Assembly: GCA_037957365.1 (NCBI GenBank)
Contig: JARHVA010008416.1
Coordinates: 400,001 to 464,000, forward strand
Direction: 5' to 3'
Length of the DNA: 64,000 nucleotides
Source of the DNA: Torreya grandis
Lineage: Eukaryota > Streptophyta > Pinopsida > Cupressales > Taxaceae
Position numbers and translations under genes: made by a program. Positions 1 through 13,650 of this stretch are shown in pieces. The notes below the pieces were generated by a model. That model ran no database searches. It saw nothing but the letters and a program-made list of their open reading frames with translations, and was not told the origin of the DNA. The number at the start of each line of letters is the position of its first letter. Within the stretch, counting starts at the first letter, position 1.

Positions 1-3000
1 TAAATATTAGAGCTCCAAACAGTTGAAAAAAGTAATTTTAGGAACACCTAGAATAACAACTAGACATCAAACCAAATGAAACAGACCATACAAATAGTGA
101 AAATGTTAGAGTAGTCATCAAATTTAGCCTAGGATAATAGTTTCAAGATTGGACTATAGCATCGGTGTCACTACTGTCTATTTTTGGTGATCTTATCCAA
201 ATAGTAGAAAAACTAGACTTTCTAGAAGTAGGAAAAAAATTAGGTTCAACTATAGTTTTGCATACTTAGACTAGTTCAAAATAAGTAGTTTTTAATATAT
301 TTTTGCTTAGAGAATCTAGATATTGGGGGCATCATGCATGATATGATGTCTCTCACTTCCATTTTTAGATATGGATATTGATATAACTTCTAGATTAGAA
401 TCCATGTTTCAGACACTAGTGATTAGGGGTAATGTGTGTATCACATTTATTTTCTTTTCTTTTTAAATTTAGTATTACCTAGGTATTCTCAGTAGCTACA
501 TGCCTTATTCCCTATTCAATTGGTTGGAATAATCTTTTAGTCACTTTCATACAAGCCTAACTTCCACATTTTGGAGTGGCTTTCATATATGCCTAGTGCA
601 CCAATTTTGGAGTGGCTTTCATACAAGCCTAATCTCCATCTTTCAGAGTGGTCAAGAGTGGCATCGCTTATAGCATACATTCAACTATCCAATCCAAAAT
701 TTTAAGATCATAATACATTCATGGGCTTCAAGATCCATCCCATATAACACACATTTCATACTGATATCAATTCATAGCTTCACTTCATGGGGTGACAATG
801 GAGCCAGAGGTCTAGCTATAATTTGTATTATTGAGCCACCTATTCAAAGGGATTGGACACATATTCCAAACATTTATCAACATATGCATGATCACCTAGC
901 TTCACTTAGTGGGTAATGATGGAGCCAAATGGCTAGCCTTTGTATTTTTTATCCACTTCTGAAGAATTGAGCACTCAGCTTCGTTTGTGATATTACTCTT
1001 GATATAACATCATCCAGTATTACTCAACATCATCCAACATCACTCAGTATCACAATAGGTTTTGTATTGGTCTACATACCCAATGAGGTGTATTCATATA
1101 TTTTTTTTCCTCTCTCTTTTTCCTAGCTTTGTATGTTCTTATTTTGAAAATAGCATATCTAGTAAGAATTGATCTACTCTTTGTTTTATATTACATATTT
1201 ACACTTCATGGAATGCTCTCTTTATCCACATCCAACATCATAACAATTTTATGAGCTTTACCCTTGCAAGTAATTTTAGGTATGCTTTCAATTTTTCCTT
1301 TATCCTAGTTTTGCACTTTACTACATCACTATAATAAATCAAGGGAAAATGTAGTCATATAAAATGCAAAAATTCGTAACATGAGTGTGGATTATGATAC
1401 CCAACCCATATGTCCATCTTCCTTACTGTCATGACCCTCATAAACATATTTTCACTAATTTCTAGTCATCCATAGAATTCCAAACTTAAACCTAGCTCAA
1501 CTAGACTAATCTTTCCATGACTAATCCATCCCCCTAATCCCTGTCAACTTAGGACAATAGAAAAACACTTGTAATACAACATTGGTGCCACTCTTATCCA
1601 CTTTTCACGATCCTATCCAAGTGTATTTTTGGCCACAATGGTCAATTTTTTTATTCCCCATCATTCTCCTGGTTGGCCTAATGCAAGCACATTTAACCCA
1701 TAACCAATATATCTTTATAAAATCCCTTTCAAATATCATTTGGAATGGGTTTGTAATTATCATTAAGTGAGTACAAATATAATAAATACTACTCAAATAA
1801 TCTTCTCTATTCTATGCATATAGCCAACCAATACACTTACAAGCTTATTAAAATCCTTAGATCAATCTCTAGCTACCTCAAGCACATATTATTTAGCATT
1901 TTGCATATTCATACACTCTATTTTATAAATCACATCACATGGGAGAACTACATATGGCTTGATCCCTTTGGATTATTGGTATGTAGGTAGCATGCCCACA
2001 TAAGGGGTGTGGATACACATTTAGTGAATCTTACACGCACTAACACCCCATATTTATAAAAATTAGTCAAAGAACAAGAGAGTATAGAGTTTGAAGGGAA
2101 AATATACTCTACAAGGATATCTATAGACTTTCAACTAATAAAACTTCATAGACAAGGTCACACAAACATAACAAACAAAACCTTGAAAGCTGATATCTCC
2201 TGGACAAAATAGAGGAAGAGGTGGAATACAACATCGATGCCACTCTCATACACTTTTAATGCTCCTATCCAATCATAAAACAAAGTTTAAATCTTGGTTT
2301 GTGATAGTGTCCCAATCCTACACAATGAATATCAGACCCTGTCTCAACCATATCATTTAGTTTCTAAAAAATTCTTATTTTATCCCTCTTATTACTATTT
2401 TACAAAGGTTAAAATTTCAATCTAATTTACACAAATCAATAGCTTAATTATTTCATAATTATTTTCTAATTTTATTACGCATACCCTTTAACTAAATTAT
2501 GAATAATACACCAACATTTTTGAAAAGGTTAAATCAGTTATGCACATGTTCTTTCTTTAGAGAAGTCATTATTCTTCTTATCATGATATTTTCTCTAAAA
2601 TCTACCATTACAACTTGGTATTTTTCTCTTCTGATTCAGCTTTAATTTAATTTTCTCTTGGTTGATCTTCTTACATCCTTTCTTGATCTTGGTAGTGTGG
2701 ACACTCTATGGACTTCTTATCCACATCTATAATAAACATAATAGCTACATTGTTTAAGAAACCATCCTCTACCACCAACAAGGCTTTGTCCTCTCTAAAA
2801 TCCTCTTTCTCTTTGTTGGTGTTGAAACCCTTGCCTATTATCTTCTTTTATTTCTATACCATGTAGCGATTCTCTTCTAGTGGTATTAAATCCACCCTGT
2901 CCCATTATTGAAAGCGATTTTCCTCTTCTTGTACTAATGGATGTTCTTCTAAAATCTTGTCTATTTTTTTTCTTCTTCCTTCAAAGCTAATTGATAATCT

Positions 3001-3195
3001 TCATCTATGCAAAGTATTATATGCATAATTAATTCATATTGAATAGAAAACTTCAAAACATTTACATATCTTACATTAATCTTCTAATTTGTTTCATCAC
3101 TCTCCTTCAGCTTCTTCTTTATCATTTTCCATGAGTTGATCTTTTCTTTACCTTTTTCTATCTTTCTTTCTACAAGTGATCTTGTTATGAAAATT
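1..3195. other. AT-rich intergenic DNA, no gene recognised
   Basis: I see no coding region with a recognisable domain; open frames are short and their translations look random. The stretch holds small repeats. One unit of about 48 bp occurs three times in direct orientation (about 153-200, 1573-1620 and 2225-2272), each reading roughly ACATTGGTGCCACTC then a variable part and CCTATCCAA. A pair near 777-830 and 898-950 shares GCTTCACTTxxTGG and TGGAGCCA. A 36-bp tandem repeat is listed separately. These are probably fragments of old retrotransposons, but no LTR end could be fixed. Confidence 0.5.
539..646. repeat. 36-bp tandem repeat, three units
   Basis: Three consecutive units (539-574, 575-610, 611-646) share the core CTTTCATACAAGCCTA and end in TTTTGG or a variant. 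The next five bases (AGTGG) begin a fourth partial unit. The second unit has diverged most. No coding sequence surrounds it. Confidence 0.8.
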
Positions 3196-4590
3196 ATGAC
3201 TACCATTAAAGGGTTTCATAAAAAGTTGACTAGTCATGTCTTATAACCCTATTCATAGCCATGTTATGCCTTATAAGGTCTTCAAATTATCTTTTTAAGG
3301 TCCTATTACCATAGTTTAAAGTTGTTTTAATAAGTTTAAGGTAATGACTTATGTTTGTTTTGGGCTAGTCTATTCACATAATGATATAAGAAAGTTGATC
3401 GAAAAGGTGTCAAACAAGATTGTTTAGATTAAGAGAGGTCATTAATTGATAGATATTGCATTCATGGAGATAAAATCAATATTTGAAACTTTTGGGTAAA
3501 GAAAGGCATAGTGAGACTAATGGGTTTCAAGACACCTAAAGAGGTACGGGAATAATTGCATTGTCATTTTAAAAAGACTCCTTAAAAAATTAAAAGTGTA
3601 AAATAATATAAAAGATAGTATTTTAAGGTGATTTGATGACCAAGGAATGCCACTTGTCATTTTCCAAGCCAAGAAGAGGGTAGTTTTATAAAGAAATAAG
3701 ATGTGTCAAACAAAGAGAGAAACTCCTATGTCATTTCAAAGATGAACCATCATTAAGAAGGCAAAACATGTCCTTAAAGACTTATGAAACTATTTTTCAA
3801 CCTCATTTTTTATTTTAACTCATATTTGAAACTTGTCAATGATTCTCTTCTGTGTCATTTCTCTCTCTCTCCTTCTCTCATTATCTATATATGCAGCCTT
3901 GTTTAGCTTTGTAAGGATCCTCCACCTGGGTATGGCAAAGCCCTTACCATTTGTATGCCTTTTATCAATGAAATACTACTAGTTTTACCTCTTATGACTG
4001 TACTTAATGTGTGTTCATGAATGATTGATATTGTTAAGTGATTTGCTTAGTCTTGCTTAGCATGTTGTCATATTCTAACACATATATGTTGTTTGAAAGC
4101 TTCTTTTATAGTTTATGTAAAGTGTTTAAGTCAAATTTAAGGGTTTACTGATTTTTTGTACTTGTTAGTTTCATTCTATAAACTCTTAATTAGTCCATCT
4201 ATATTAAACATCTATTTAAAACTCCACATTAAAATGTTGATGTGAGAGATTTAGATTAGGAGTAGTGTATGTTAAGGTTGGTCTCATAGTCTACATGTGC
4301 ACATGTAGCTAGTTAATAGTGATCAACTCATTTGGTGTATCAACCCCATTAATTTTATTTCATGTTATTTCTCTCCCTTTTCCTTTGAAATATAGTAGTA
4401 GAAAATAATTGATATATCAATCGGATCTAGCCTTATAATCTATAGGTTTGGTCCACCTAAAGGTCACCTACATCCTAAGACCAATTCTATTACATAGATC
4501 AAGTTCAAAGGTCTTGAAATACCCTCTCACCGATGTAAATTTTATCTATAATAGTTCTATCATGCTTGGTATGACAAGATTGACAATCAA
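3196..4590 (+). repeat. LTR-like repeat, copy 1
   Basis: About 1.4 kb that recurs in the same orientation at 8725-8940 plus 12541-13650, with a truncated third copy at about 32075-32405. It has promoter-like structure: a TATA-like TCTATATATGCA near 3885, then a U5-like AT-rich stretch with TTTATCAATGAAATA near 3962. Just after the shared part, TGGTATGACAAG (about 4569) resembles a primer-binding site for initiator tRNA-Met, which would make this the 5' LTR of a plus-strand element. The left end was chosen at TGACTACCATTA because homology to copy 2 begins there. Exact termini and a target-site duplication could not be confirmed. Confidence 0.55.
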
Positions 4591-5339
4591 TTAAAGTGTT
4601 TTTGGTGTTGCTCTTCAATTCACCAGCATTTAGAGGTATTTTGGCAAACATCAATGACAAATTCAAATGTATTCAGTTCATTATAGAAGCCAGGTACCAT
4701 TTTAATTAACTACTCTTTCATTTCTACATTTATTATGAGGTTTCATGGCTGAGTTTGATGTTGATTTAAATTGCACAAGTTGATGAGCTATACAAGATTC
4801 ATGTTAATTCTTGTCAGCAATTTGTCGACCCTTATTAGTAATATGTTGATTCTTATCATCCTCATTATCAAGAGTATTACCCTTATTTGTCTCAATAGTC
4901 ATACCAAGATAGTTCACCTATTTTATATCCCTTTCATACCTCTAATTATCCTTATCAAGACCATGCTACCCCTTGTTAGGGTTTTTTTAGTGGTGAATCT
5001 TCTTTAATCTATGAATATGCCATTTTTTGAAGTTAGTATTTGGTGATTTTTATGAAGCGGTTAATAGGGTGAGATCACCTAAATTTTTTGGTTTAGAGTT
5101 AATTTTGAGGAGAGGTTCACCTAAATTTGACTATAAATTTACTCATAAATGTATTTCATTAGTACCTCAAAAGCTAATCCTTACAAATTCAAAATATACA
5201 ATCAAGTGGACACCAACAATCTACATAGTAAATAGATACTATGTATTATGTAAAGTATGATAATAAAAGAAAAGACACTTAACTCTTTCAGCTGATGTTG
5301 GAAACCTGTGAGAAAATACCAATAGTATATGGGCATATG

Positions 5340-5760
5340 ACTGAATACTCCAAGTGGGCATCTATAGGATGCCCATCGATAGATGTTCACAACTTGTTGG
5401 CAAATGTCCACATACTACTGATGGATGCTTGTGACCCCACATGATGTAGGTAGACATCAATAGAATATGGGCATCCACCAATATATTACAAGCATTTGCT
5501 GGTAGGTATCTCATGAATGAATTCAGAGTGTAGGTTGCAAGTGGATGCTTATTTCCTACTAGTAGATGCCCATGATCTATTGTTAGATGTCTTTGATCTA
5601 CTAGTGGATGCTATCAATCTATTGATAGATACCTTTGGGATAGTGATGGATACTCATAATGATTAATGTCTATGATCGTCCAATATACATTCTTAGTCTA
5701 TTGGTGGGTGGCTATCACCTTCTAGCATCCATCAGTATATAGTGACATCCAGGCATAGAT
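5340..5760. repeat. Degenerate ~24-bp minisatellite
   Basis: The phrases GATGCCCATGATCTATTG, AGATGTCTTTGATCTACT and GGATGCTATCAATCTATT recur with a spacing of about 23-24 bp. They alternate a GGATGCxxAT core with an ATCTAyTrGTAGATG core. Units are strongly diverged, and spacing drifts toward the edges. No continuous reading frame crosses the array. Confidence 0.6.
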
Positions 5761-5792
5761 ATGGGATACAAATTAGTGATGTCTATGCATGG

Positions 5793-5806
5793 GGGATAAT
5801 TATCCC
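5793..5806. other. 14-bp perfect palindrome
   Basis: GGGATAATTATCCC is a perfect palindrome. It extends to about 20 bp with one mismatch pair on each side. It closely resembles the GGGGGATAA motif found in the inverted termini of the element at 18476-24381, joined head to head. Confidence 0.7.
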
Positions 5807-8724
5807 ACATACATGACTAAAAAACTTCTCCTAAGTGAGAAGCACTATAAACACTCCCCTTAAAATTTAATATTCATATGGGTAAATTGTGAGCAATAGC
5901 ACATAGTGTTGGCATTATTCCACAAATCCCAAACATGCACCTGTATCACACCAAAGTTTGTCGACATGATGTGGAAGTTTGTCTATGATTTGCCAAAAAC
6001 TATAATGCATGGTGTGTGTAGATGAATGAAACCTATAACATGGAAGAGTGTTGGTACCATAATGTTCCATTCAACATTTGTCAGCATGTATCTAGAGTCT
6101 ATTTGTATTATACACATGTCCTTCTACATGTTGCCAGCATCTACCTACACCATCCAGCACTCACTTGAATGATATTTGCATCCACCCACACCATGTTGAA
6201 TGCCAATGTTTGACTATGTTGTATAGGTTTTTAGTTGTAAAGTTTCATAATTCATGTACATCATTCATCATGTGGCATTACATGATTTACCTATGCATCG
6301 ATATGACTTCTAAATTGATTTTCCACTATTGTGAATTTGATTCACCTCAAGAACTCCATAGATTTTTTATATGGCCAATTAAAATCAACCCTACCCCTAG
6401 TCAACATAGTCACATTTAAAATATGTCTATCTCAATTTATAATCAAACTCTCTTCGTATATGAAACATATACAATATGGATCAATACACAAATGAAGTGT
6501 GGTCAAAGTGTTAGTAGTTATCTCTTTAAAAATGTGAGAGAATCATTGTAACTGATAAAGAGAGTCGATACCTATTGAAAGAGAAAATTGGCAAAGACTC
6601 ACAAGTGACATGATAGATATAGGTGGCCTAATTCAAGAAATAGAGGATAAGATAATAGTTTATGAAGGGTGATAATTTGAATATTATTAGCCTCATCTGT
6701 CATTTCCTATACCACCTTAACCCTCTTTTGTGCCACCCATTCTTCCTCAAAAATACTAAGTCAAGTGAGATTCATAGTGTCTAAACTCCATTACATACCT
6801 TTCAATCTTTCTCATCATGGAAATCAATCTAAGAGAACATCCAAAAGAAAGGGGTTATTTTTTAGTAGCATATTGTTAATAATTAAAACAAATCAAAATT
6901 AGAGAGTTTTATTGCCACTCAGAGGGAAAATAATGAAGATATCTTGGAACAAATATGCATTCCCCTTCCTCAAGAACTTGCCAAGAAGTTCTTTAAGATT
7001 CAATGTTGGAATCAAGTGGTGAAATCATGGGATAATAAAAGTATAACAAGCCTAGATTTAGAATTTCAGATCAAGGAATAAATTGAACCTATTCAAGACA
7101 CACCCATTCCTTGTCAAGTGCATATTTCCCTCCCATCTTGGAAACCAATTCAAGAAGGAATCCAATGTAAACAATAAATCCTTGTTAAAAATAATGAAAA
7201 ACCAAAGAAGTTCCCATCTTGGAAATCAATTCAAAAGAGAATTCAAATAAATAATGAAGTCCTTGTGGATAAAATTGAAATCTATAACATTTCAAAGTTT
7301 TAAGGATTCATTGGTGAATGGAGGAAAGAAATATATAATCTTCTTGATCATGAGAGATCAAGACAAGTTTATGAAGTTGATCACCTTGTCCTTGAGGAAT
7401 AAAGTCAAATTGAAGCTATAGATCACTCCTAATAAGATTATGAAGAGGATACCTCATGTGAACATGAGGAATAACACATCATTGGATCACCTTGTGGTGA
7501 AGAGAGATGAAAATTATCCTATGAATTTGAATAGAAAGGTGATCTTGATGGATTACAATGTGATCAAGTAATAGTAGACCTTGAGAGAGTTGGTCTTTTC
7601 TAATGTGAAAAATGTGTTGATTAGGGTTTTATAGTAGAAGAAGAATTTTTTGAAGATCCATTAGAGGAGGAAAAAAAATTTAGAGTCCCAAGAGCATTAT
7701 CAAAGAGATACAAACTCTAATGCCTTCTCAAATTGTGTTGTGACTACCTCTATATCATCTCCAGGACTAAGTTAAATAGAACCAAGTGAATTTCAACTAG
7801 AGGAATTATTTTAATGTCTAATTTTAGGTTACACTCTTATAAAGACATGTTATGGTATAGTTCAGATTGAGGAATGCCATTATTTCAAGCAAATCACCAA
7901 TTAAGAGGAAGTCAACTATCCAAGCTTACCACCCCAAAAGGATACTTCATTTGAAGATGAATGTTTTGATGTTCTCAAATAATGTTATTATCATTTCAAT
8001 CCACTTGAAATTACTTGTTCACTCTTTAAAATGTAAACTTAGATTAATTGGTCTCAAAATCCTAAGAAGAAAGATACACTTATCTTGAAATCAACCCTAC
8101 AATCATGCCACAATATCTATCTAAGATTATTTAGCTTGATTAAGAGAAATCTCTTGATGAGATACAAATGAGACTATTTATGTCATGAGACCATTTGTAT
8201 AATGAGTAGATCATGTTCTTGACTTACATCATCAATTCATGGACATGGGAATGAAGTAAGAGATTCTTGTTATCGGTCAGAAGGACCATGAGCATGTCAA
8301 TATCTCTAAAACTAGGTGGAATCTCTCACCCCATGAATAATGTTGGATTAGACTCCACTTAGCATGTGACAATCTAACTTCATGGTTCCATGGTGATCTC
8401 AAGAGCTTCCCATTTAATCTTAGAGGAGAAAGATATGTTGAGGCCAGTTGTGTGTAGTTGATTATGGTTTATTTGCCCTACGTGTTTCATTATCACAAGT
8501 GTGTGATTTGTCTTATTTCATTTTGGTTATTTGTCTTTGTTTTCCTTTGTGGGTTATGTATTGTGAGGTATTTTTAGTTTGTCATATTGTTCAAGGTTAT
8601 ATTTTACCTCAATTTGAGGTCAAGTGACTTTATATCCCAATGGATGGACAATGAAACTAGTCTAATTTTCTTATCAAGCAACCATCCCTAGGAAATCACC
8701 AAAGATGTTATCCAAATTCTTGCT

Positions 8725-8940
8725 ACCATTAGATGGGTTCATAAAAACCCTAACTTGTAATGTATTATAACCTTGTTCATAGCCATTTTGTGCCTTTTAA
8801 GGTCTTCAAACTATCCTTTTAAGGTCTTATTAGCATAATTTAATTTTATTTTGATAAGTTTAAGGTAATGACTTATATTTGTTTTGGGCTAGTCTATCCA
8901 CACCATGATATGAGAGATTTGATCCAAAAGGTTTTAAAAG
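8725..8940 (+). repeat. LTR-like repeat copy 2, left part
   Basis: Matches 3196-3420 of copy 1, including the stretches TAAGGTCTTCAAA and GTTTAAGGTAATGACTTAT and the phrase TTTTGGGCTAGTCTAT. The match stops at about 8940 and resumes at about 12541-12560, so this LTR is interrupted. The preceding sequence shows no convincing polypurine tract. Confidence 0.6.
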
Positions 8941-11900
8941 TTCATAAATGTCTCTAATTTCATCTCACCATTTGATCACCTTTCATGAACATTTTATACA
9001 TGTTTGGAGAATTTATGATTGTTTTGTAAAGTTTAAGGTAAATTTCATGCAAGAAAAAGGTGCATGTACCCAAGTACAATGCATGTCAAAGTTGTCAATA
9101 TGAAACATATGTATAAACACACTTATCAAATCCTATGAAGGAATTATCTAACATCCATATATGTCAACAATGTCAGATCATAGTCAGTTTTGTAAGTTTG
9201 ACATACAAGAGAGGGTAAATCACTCTTTTATAGGTTGTTGTAGGCACTTGTATAGACTTAGAGAGATCATATTCAAGTGAGAATGTTTAAATAGTCTCTA
9301 TTCAACTTCCTTGGGATATTTCCATGAATACAAAACTTTTAGAGACTCTAAGAAGAAATAATTTGCATCAGAATATCCATTGGCTTCTTGGCAGACTGGT
9401 AATGGTCAACTTCATGTGTTCGTTATGTATATTACATAGAAATTGGTGACCTAAGATTGTATGAAAAGGAAAGGGGTATAATGGCCTTTATATTTTTTTA
9501 ATTGGTTCTTTAATTGATTCCTCCTCCTTTATCAACAATGTACAATACCATGAGGTGGTCCTAAACGTTAGAAAACCACCAAGTCTTTGTTTTAAGCATG
9601 GTTGATGCATGAATGAACTAGTGAAGGTAAAGTACTTACTTGAAAAGATTCCTCAAGTTAAAATAAACCTTATCAAACTTATATATTCCATTCTTTTTTC
9701 ACATGTGGTAGTGGAGAGCGAGCAAAATATCTTCACAGGGTGAAGTTTTAGGTTTGGACTTAAGGTTTGGAGCTTTCTACATGGTTCAATACATATGAGT
9801 GATTGTCAAATGATTTTTAAAACACATAATATCCCCTCCATCAACTTATATGTCTACCAATGAACATAGTGATATTATACATGTCTCAAACCCTTCATAA
9901 TCTCATTAGCTTTTATAGTTGTAGGCTTCGAAGAGCAAGGTTATGACTTCTTGAGAAGTCTGTGAGTATCAACTATTTAAAAACAAGTTTTAACATAGTA
10001 AAAAACTCATATAAAGCACTAAGACCCTTAATAAATATAGTTTATATCCAAGTGATTAAATCAAGGTCATTTCTAAGTAGATTACAAAGGTTATAGGTGT
10101 TATGAAAATAAACAAAAAATGCAGGTTTGAGATAGAAAAGAGCCTACAAAAGGAGTAAAAGATCCAACCCTACACTATCATTGATGCATAAGATGGTATG
10201 TTAATAGTGGTGATGTCTAATAAGGGAGGAATAGTTTAGGTTTTTCCATAAATGGATTCAAAGATGTTCTTGTCCACCACAGGTCTGCAGACCTATAGGT
10301 GGATGGTTATGACTTATGAACTAAAGATAATGATGGCTTACATGTTTTAAAACATATAATACATATTAATAAAAATCCATATAACTCTATAATATCCTAA
10401 AATATCAACCTAAAATTCATATGTGGTGTATAAACTTCAATCACCATGCATGACTCTTGTAGATGAAATTGTCATAGTTACATGTTTGCAAGGGAAAATG
10501 CATGCATTATTGAAGGTTTTAGATAAGATTAAAAAGGATATAATAAATTAATAATTATGATAATTTTATTTTATATATTTTAAATTATTTTCATTTTATT
10601 CACCCTCTTAGACCAAGATCTTACCATCGACCTTAGTAGGGTGTCCTCTCAAATGAACCCTCATAGCCCTATTCAGGTAGATAAAGAAGAAAGAACTTTA
10701 TGATCATTGGGGTATGAATGAAAGAGGTATTAGAGGTACCAATGAATTATGAAGATCATGAATAATTATTAAATATTGGAAAAAGTATACATCAAGAATA
10801 TTAAATCATTTAAAATAGTATGCTCAGTCACGGTACCTAATAGGCATACATAATAGTGTGTGTGCAAGATAGAGAAGTACTAGTTATATGGTGATAAAAT
10901 AAGATCCATAGGTTTAGAAGTAACATTTAGCATGTTCTCATAGTATATTAAACTAAAAAATTTCCTCTTCATGTTCTATATAAGGTTGAATGTGGACCTA
11001 CATGTCTACAAACCTGTAGGTCCACACTCTAAGCAAAAGATTGAAAATGTCACATTGGAAAAGACTTGTCTGCACTTGGGAAATTCTATCAGCATATAAT
11101 AATTTTAAGCATACTTGGAAAAATTATATGAAATGGGCCTACAGATACTATAAACTTTTCCTAGACCTCAAAGTGATGAAAGTGCAAGTAACATTGACAA
11201 TACACCTACAACAATGCCTCCATGTTTCAATTGGTAGACTATACAAAGTGTGGAAGAGAGAGTAAAATTTATCTATGAAGATACAAAATATTATTCAAAG
11301 GTTTTAAGGAGTGATTATCATACTCACATAGATGGAAAAAATTCCCCTTTAGTGGAAAAATGTAGGGAACACGACATTTAGGTCTTTAGGCCTAATACCA
11401 TTCTCAAACCCTACTTTTGGAAAGCCTAGCCTACATGGTAAAAAGAGATTGAATGAGACTTCAAATTAACTTGATAGGATTTTAAGGAGAGTTATGGATA
11501 TATTATAGGTATTGGTTTGCTGAGAAATAACCCCAATTGGCCATTTTAGCCTAAAACACTCTCTAATGTGCACATAATCCTTACCAATCACATGAGAGAC
11601 TCAAGTATTCACTTAAAACTATACATAAAAGATGCATAGGAACTCACTATCTTAGGTATAGTTAGGTACCCTTTTCCACTCAAATATAATGGTAATATTT
11701 TAGAGTTTAAGGCCCTAAACTTTATGAGTTATCATTAAGAACCCAAGCATGTCTAGACCCTCATAAAACCCTTATAGGAGTTTGATGGAGGAAAAAGTGA
11801 AGGATGTGCCTTATAATACATTTAATCTTCCTTAAAAAAAATTAATCATAATTCCTCACTCTATTAAAACCCTTACCATGATATTTTATTATACTTATAC

Positions 11901-12540
11901 CTATACGGATGCATTTAATGTTGTGTTTTTGTAAGGTTTTGGACTCAAATTATGGTCTTTGACCCACTAAGCAAATGTAGATTAATGTAAAAGGTGGATT
12001 AAGGTATATTATATCTCATAAATTTTAAAAATATATGAATTCGAGCCTAAAATTACTCTTACAGTTCTATTTCAAGAAGGCAGTGTTGGCCCTGAGCATA
12101 CACCTGGGCTAATGTTTTGACCATTTCTTGGTTCACCCACCTATACAAAGTTATAGACCCTAAAATTTGACATGAAGTGTGACTAGCAAATCCATAAATT
12201 TAATCAAACATCTCTTTAAATTTTTACATGTGTGAGCATTGATTATAGCCAAATTTCAATGTTTAAGCCTTAAAAGCTAACTAAGGGCTAATTGAAGAGA
12301 GAAGCAAGTGGAGTAAGTGTACTTGTACTCAGTACATGGTTATGAAATTTTACATAGAACTATAATATTATATTAGCTACTCAAATCCATTCTTATTTTG
12401 TCAGGATAAAATGATCTATATAGGGATATTTATATCTTTTGAGGGATATAAGGATTTGAAGGAAAGTATGGGCTTTACATGTAAAATTAAGTTTTTTAGA
12501 CTATTTTATGGATCTAAGGGGTTGGTATAGGTTTTTTAAA
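8941..12540. mobile_element. 3.6-kb insertion within an LTR copy
   Basis: The LTR at 3196-4590 is continuous where this copy is broken, so 8941-12540 is inferred to be an insertion. The edges carry GGTTTTAAAA on the left and GGTTTTTTAAAA on the right, a possible imperfect target duplication. Inside I recognise no transposase or retroelement domain. Short open frames such as 11041-11265 show no known motif. The only notable internal structures are hairpins, including one at 10991-11026. The class of element is unknown. Confidence 0.45.
10991..11026. other. Perfect 12-bp-stem hairpin
   Basis: TGTGGACCTACA (10991-11002) is exactly complementary to TGTAGGTCCACA (11015-11026), leaving a 12-nt loop. 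A weaker related hairpin with AGGTCTGCAGACCT lies near 10281-10294. There is no following T-run, and this is eukaryotic DNA, so it is not read as a bacterial terminator. Confidence 0.75.
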
Positions 12541-13650
12541 ACTGAGGGATGCCTTTCATGGATAGACATTACATTCATGGAGATAAAATCAACATTCGAG
12601 GCTTTTAGGCAAAGAGAGGCATAGTGAGACTAACGGGTTTCAAAACACCTAAGGAGGTGTGATCATCATTGAAATGCCAATGTAAGAAGGCACATAAATA
12701 AATGCAATATTTCAAAAAATATATTAAAGGTAAGTTCAAGGAAATTTAATGACCAAAGAATGTCCTTTGTAATTTTCCAAGTTAAGAAGAGGTCAGTTTT
12801 AGAAAGAAACAAGATGTGTCAAACAAAGAGAGAAACTCCTATTCCACTTCCAAGATGAAACATATTCAAGAAGGCAACACATGTCCTTGAAAACCTTATG
12901 AAATTATTCTTAAACCTCCTTCTCGATTGTTACTCTTGCTTAACACTTTGTAATGATTCTCTTCTATGTCATTTCTCACTTTCCTTTTCTCATTCTCTAT
13001 ATATGCAGTGTTGTTTGGATTTGCAAGGATCCTCCACCTATGTATGGTGAAGACATCCCCATTTATATGCCTTTGATCAATTAAATAATACTAGTTTTAC
13101 CTCCTTTTATGACTATACTTAGTGTGTGTGTATGGATGGTTGATCTTGTTAAGTGATTTGCTTAGTCTTCCTTGACATGTCCTATTCTAACACCTATATA
13201 TTGTTTGAAAGAGTTTTTTGAAGGTCATATGAAATGTTCAAGTGAATTTGTCAGGATTGAGAGAATTTATCTATTCATTAGTGCCATTGTATGACCTCTT
13301 GATTAGTCCTCTTAGCCTAAAAATATATCCAAATATCTATATTGAAAGTTTAATATGATAGATTCAGATCAAAAGTAGTGTTTGTTGAGGTTAGTCTCAT
13401 AGTCTACATGTGCACATGAAGTTGTTTGGTAGTGATCAATTGTATTAGTGTATCACCCCATTAGTTAGTTTTCTTTCATGTTATTTATCTCCCTTTTCCT
13501 TTACAAGATAGTAGTAGAGCCTAATTGATACATCAAGGGGAGTTAAAACTATAATCTGGATGTTTAGTCCACCTGAAGGTCACCCACAATGTAGGACCAA
13601 TTCCTTTGCATAGCTCAAGTTGAGAGGGATTGAAATACCCTCTCAAGGGT
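12541..13650 (+). repeat. LTR-like repeat copy 2, right part
   Basis: Continues the match to copy 1 (3440-4590): the stretch CATTCATGGAGATAAAATCAA, the TATA-like CTATATATGCAG near 12994, the U5-like GATCAATTAAATAATACTA near 13075, and the block around GTCTCATAGTCTACATGTGC near 13395. Its right end is also the left edge of segmental duplication block A, since 13330 onward matches 32075 onward. Confidence 0.6.

Larger units (their letters stand above)
4591..8724 (+). mobile_element. Decayed internal region of an LTR retrotransposon
   Basis: The sequence lies between two direct copies of the LTR-like repeat, so it is probably the internal part of that element. About 6900-8450 reads as plus-strand coding sequence rich in Glu, Lys and Ile, broken by many stops and frame changes; no gag, protease, reverse transcriptase or integrase motif is recognisable. 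The left part holds a degenerate minisatellite (5340-5760) and a palindrome (5793-5806). It could also be a non-autonomous element with unrelated filler. Confidence 0.4.

Noticed and set aside
9700..9760. Possible tRNA or pol III gene
   Set aside because: No cloverleaf or paired A and B boxes could be drawn here; the only plausible pol III boxes in the window are in the SINE-like piece at 36447.
11041..11265. 74-codon plus-strand open frame as a small gene
   Set aside because: No motif, homologue or context supports it, and it lies in an unclassified insertion in decayed repeats.
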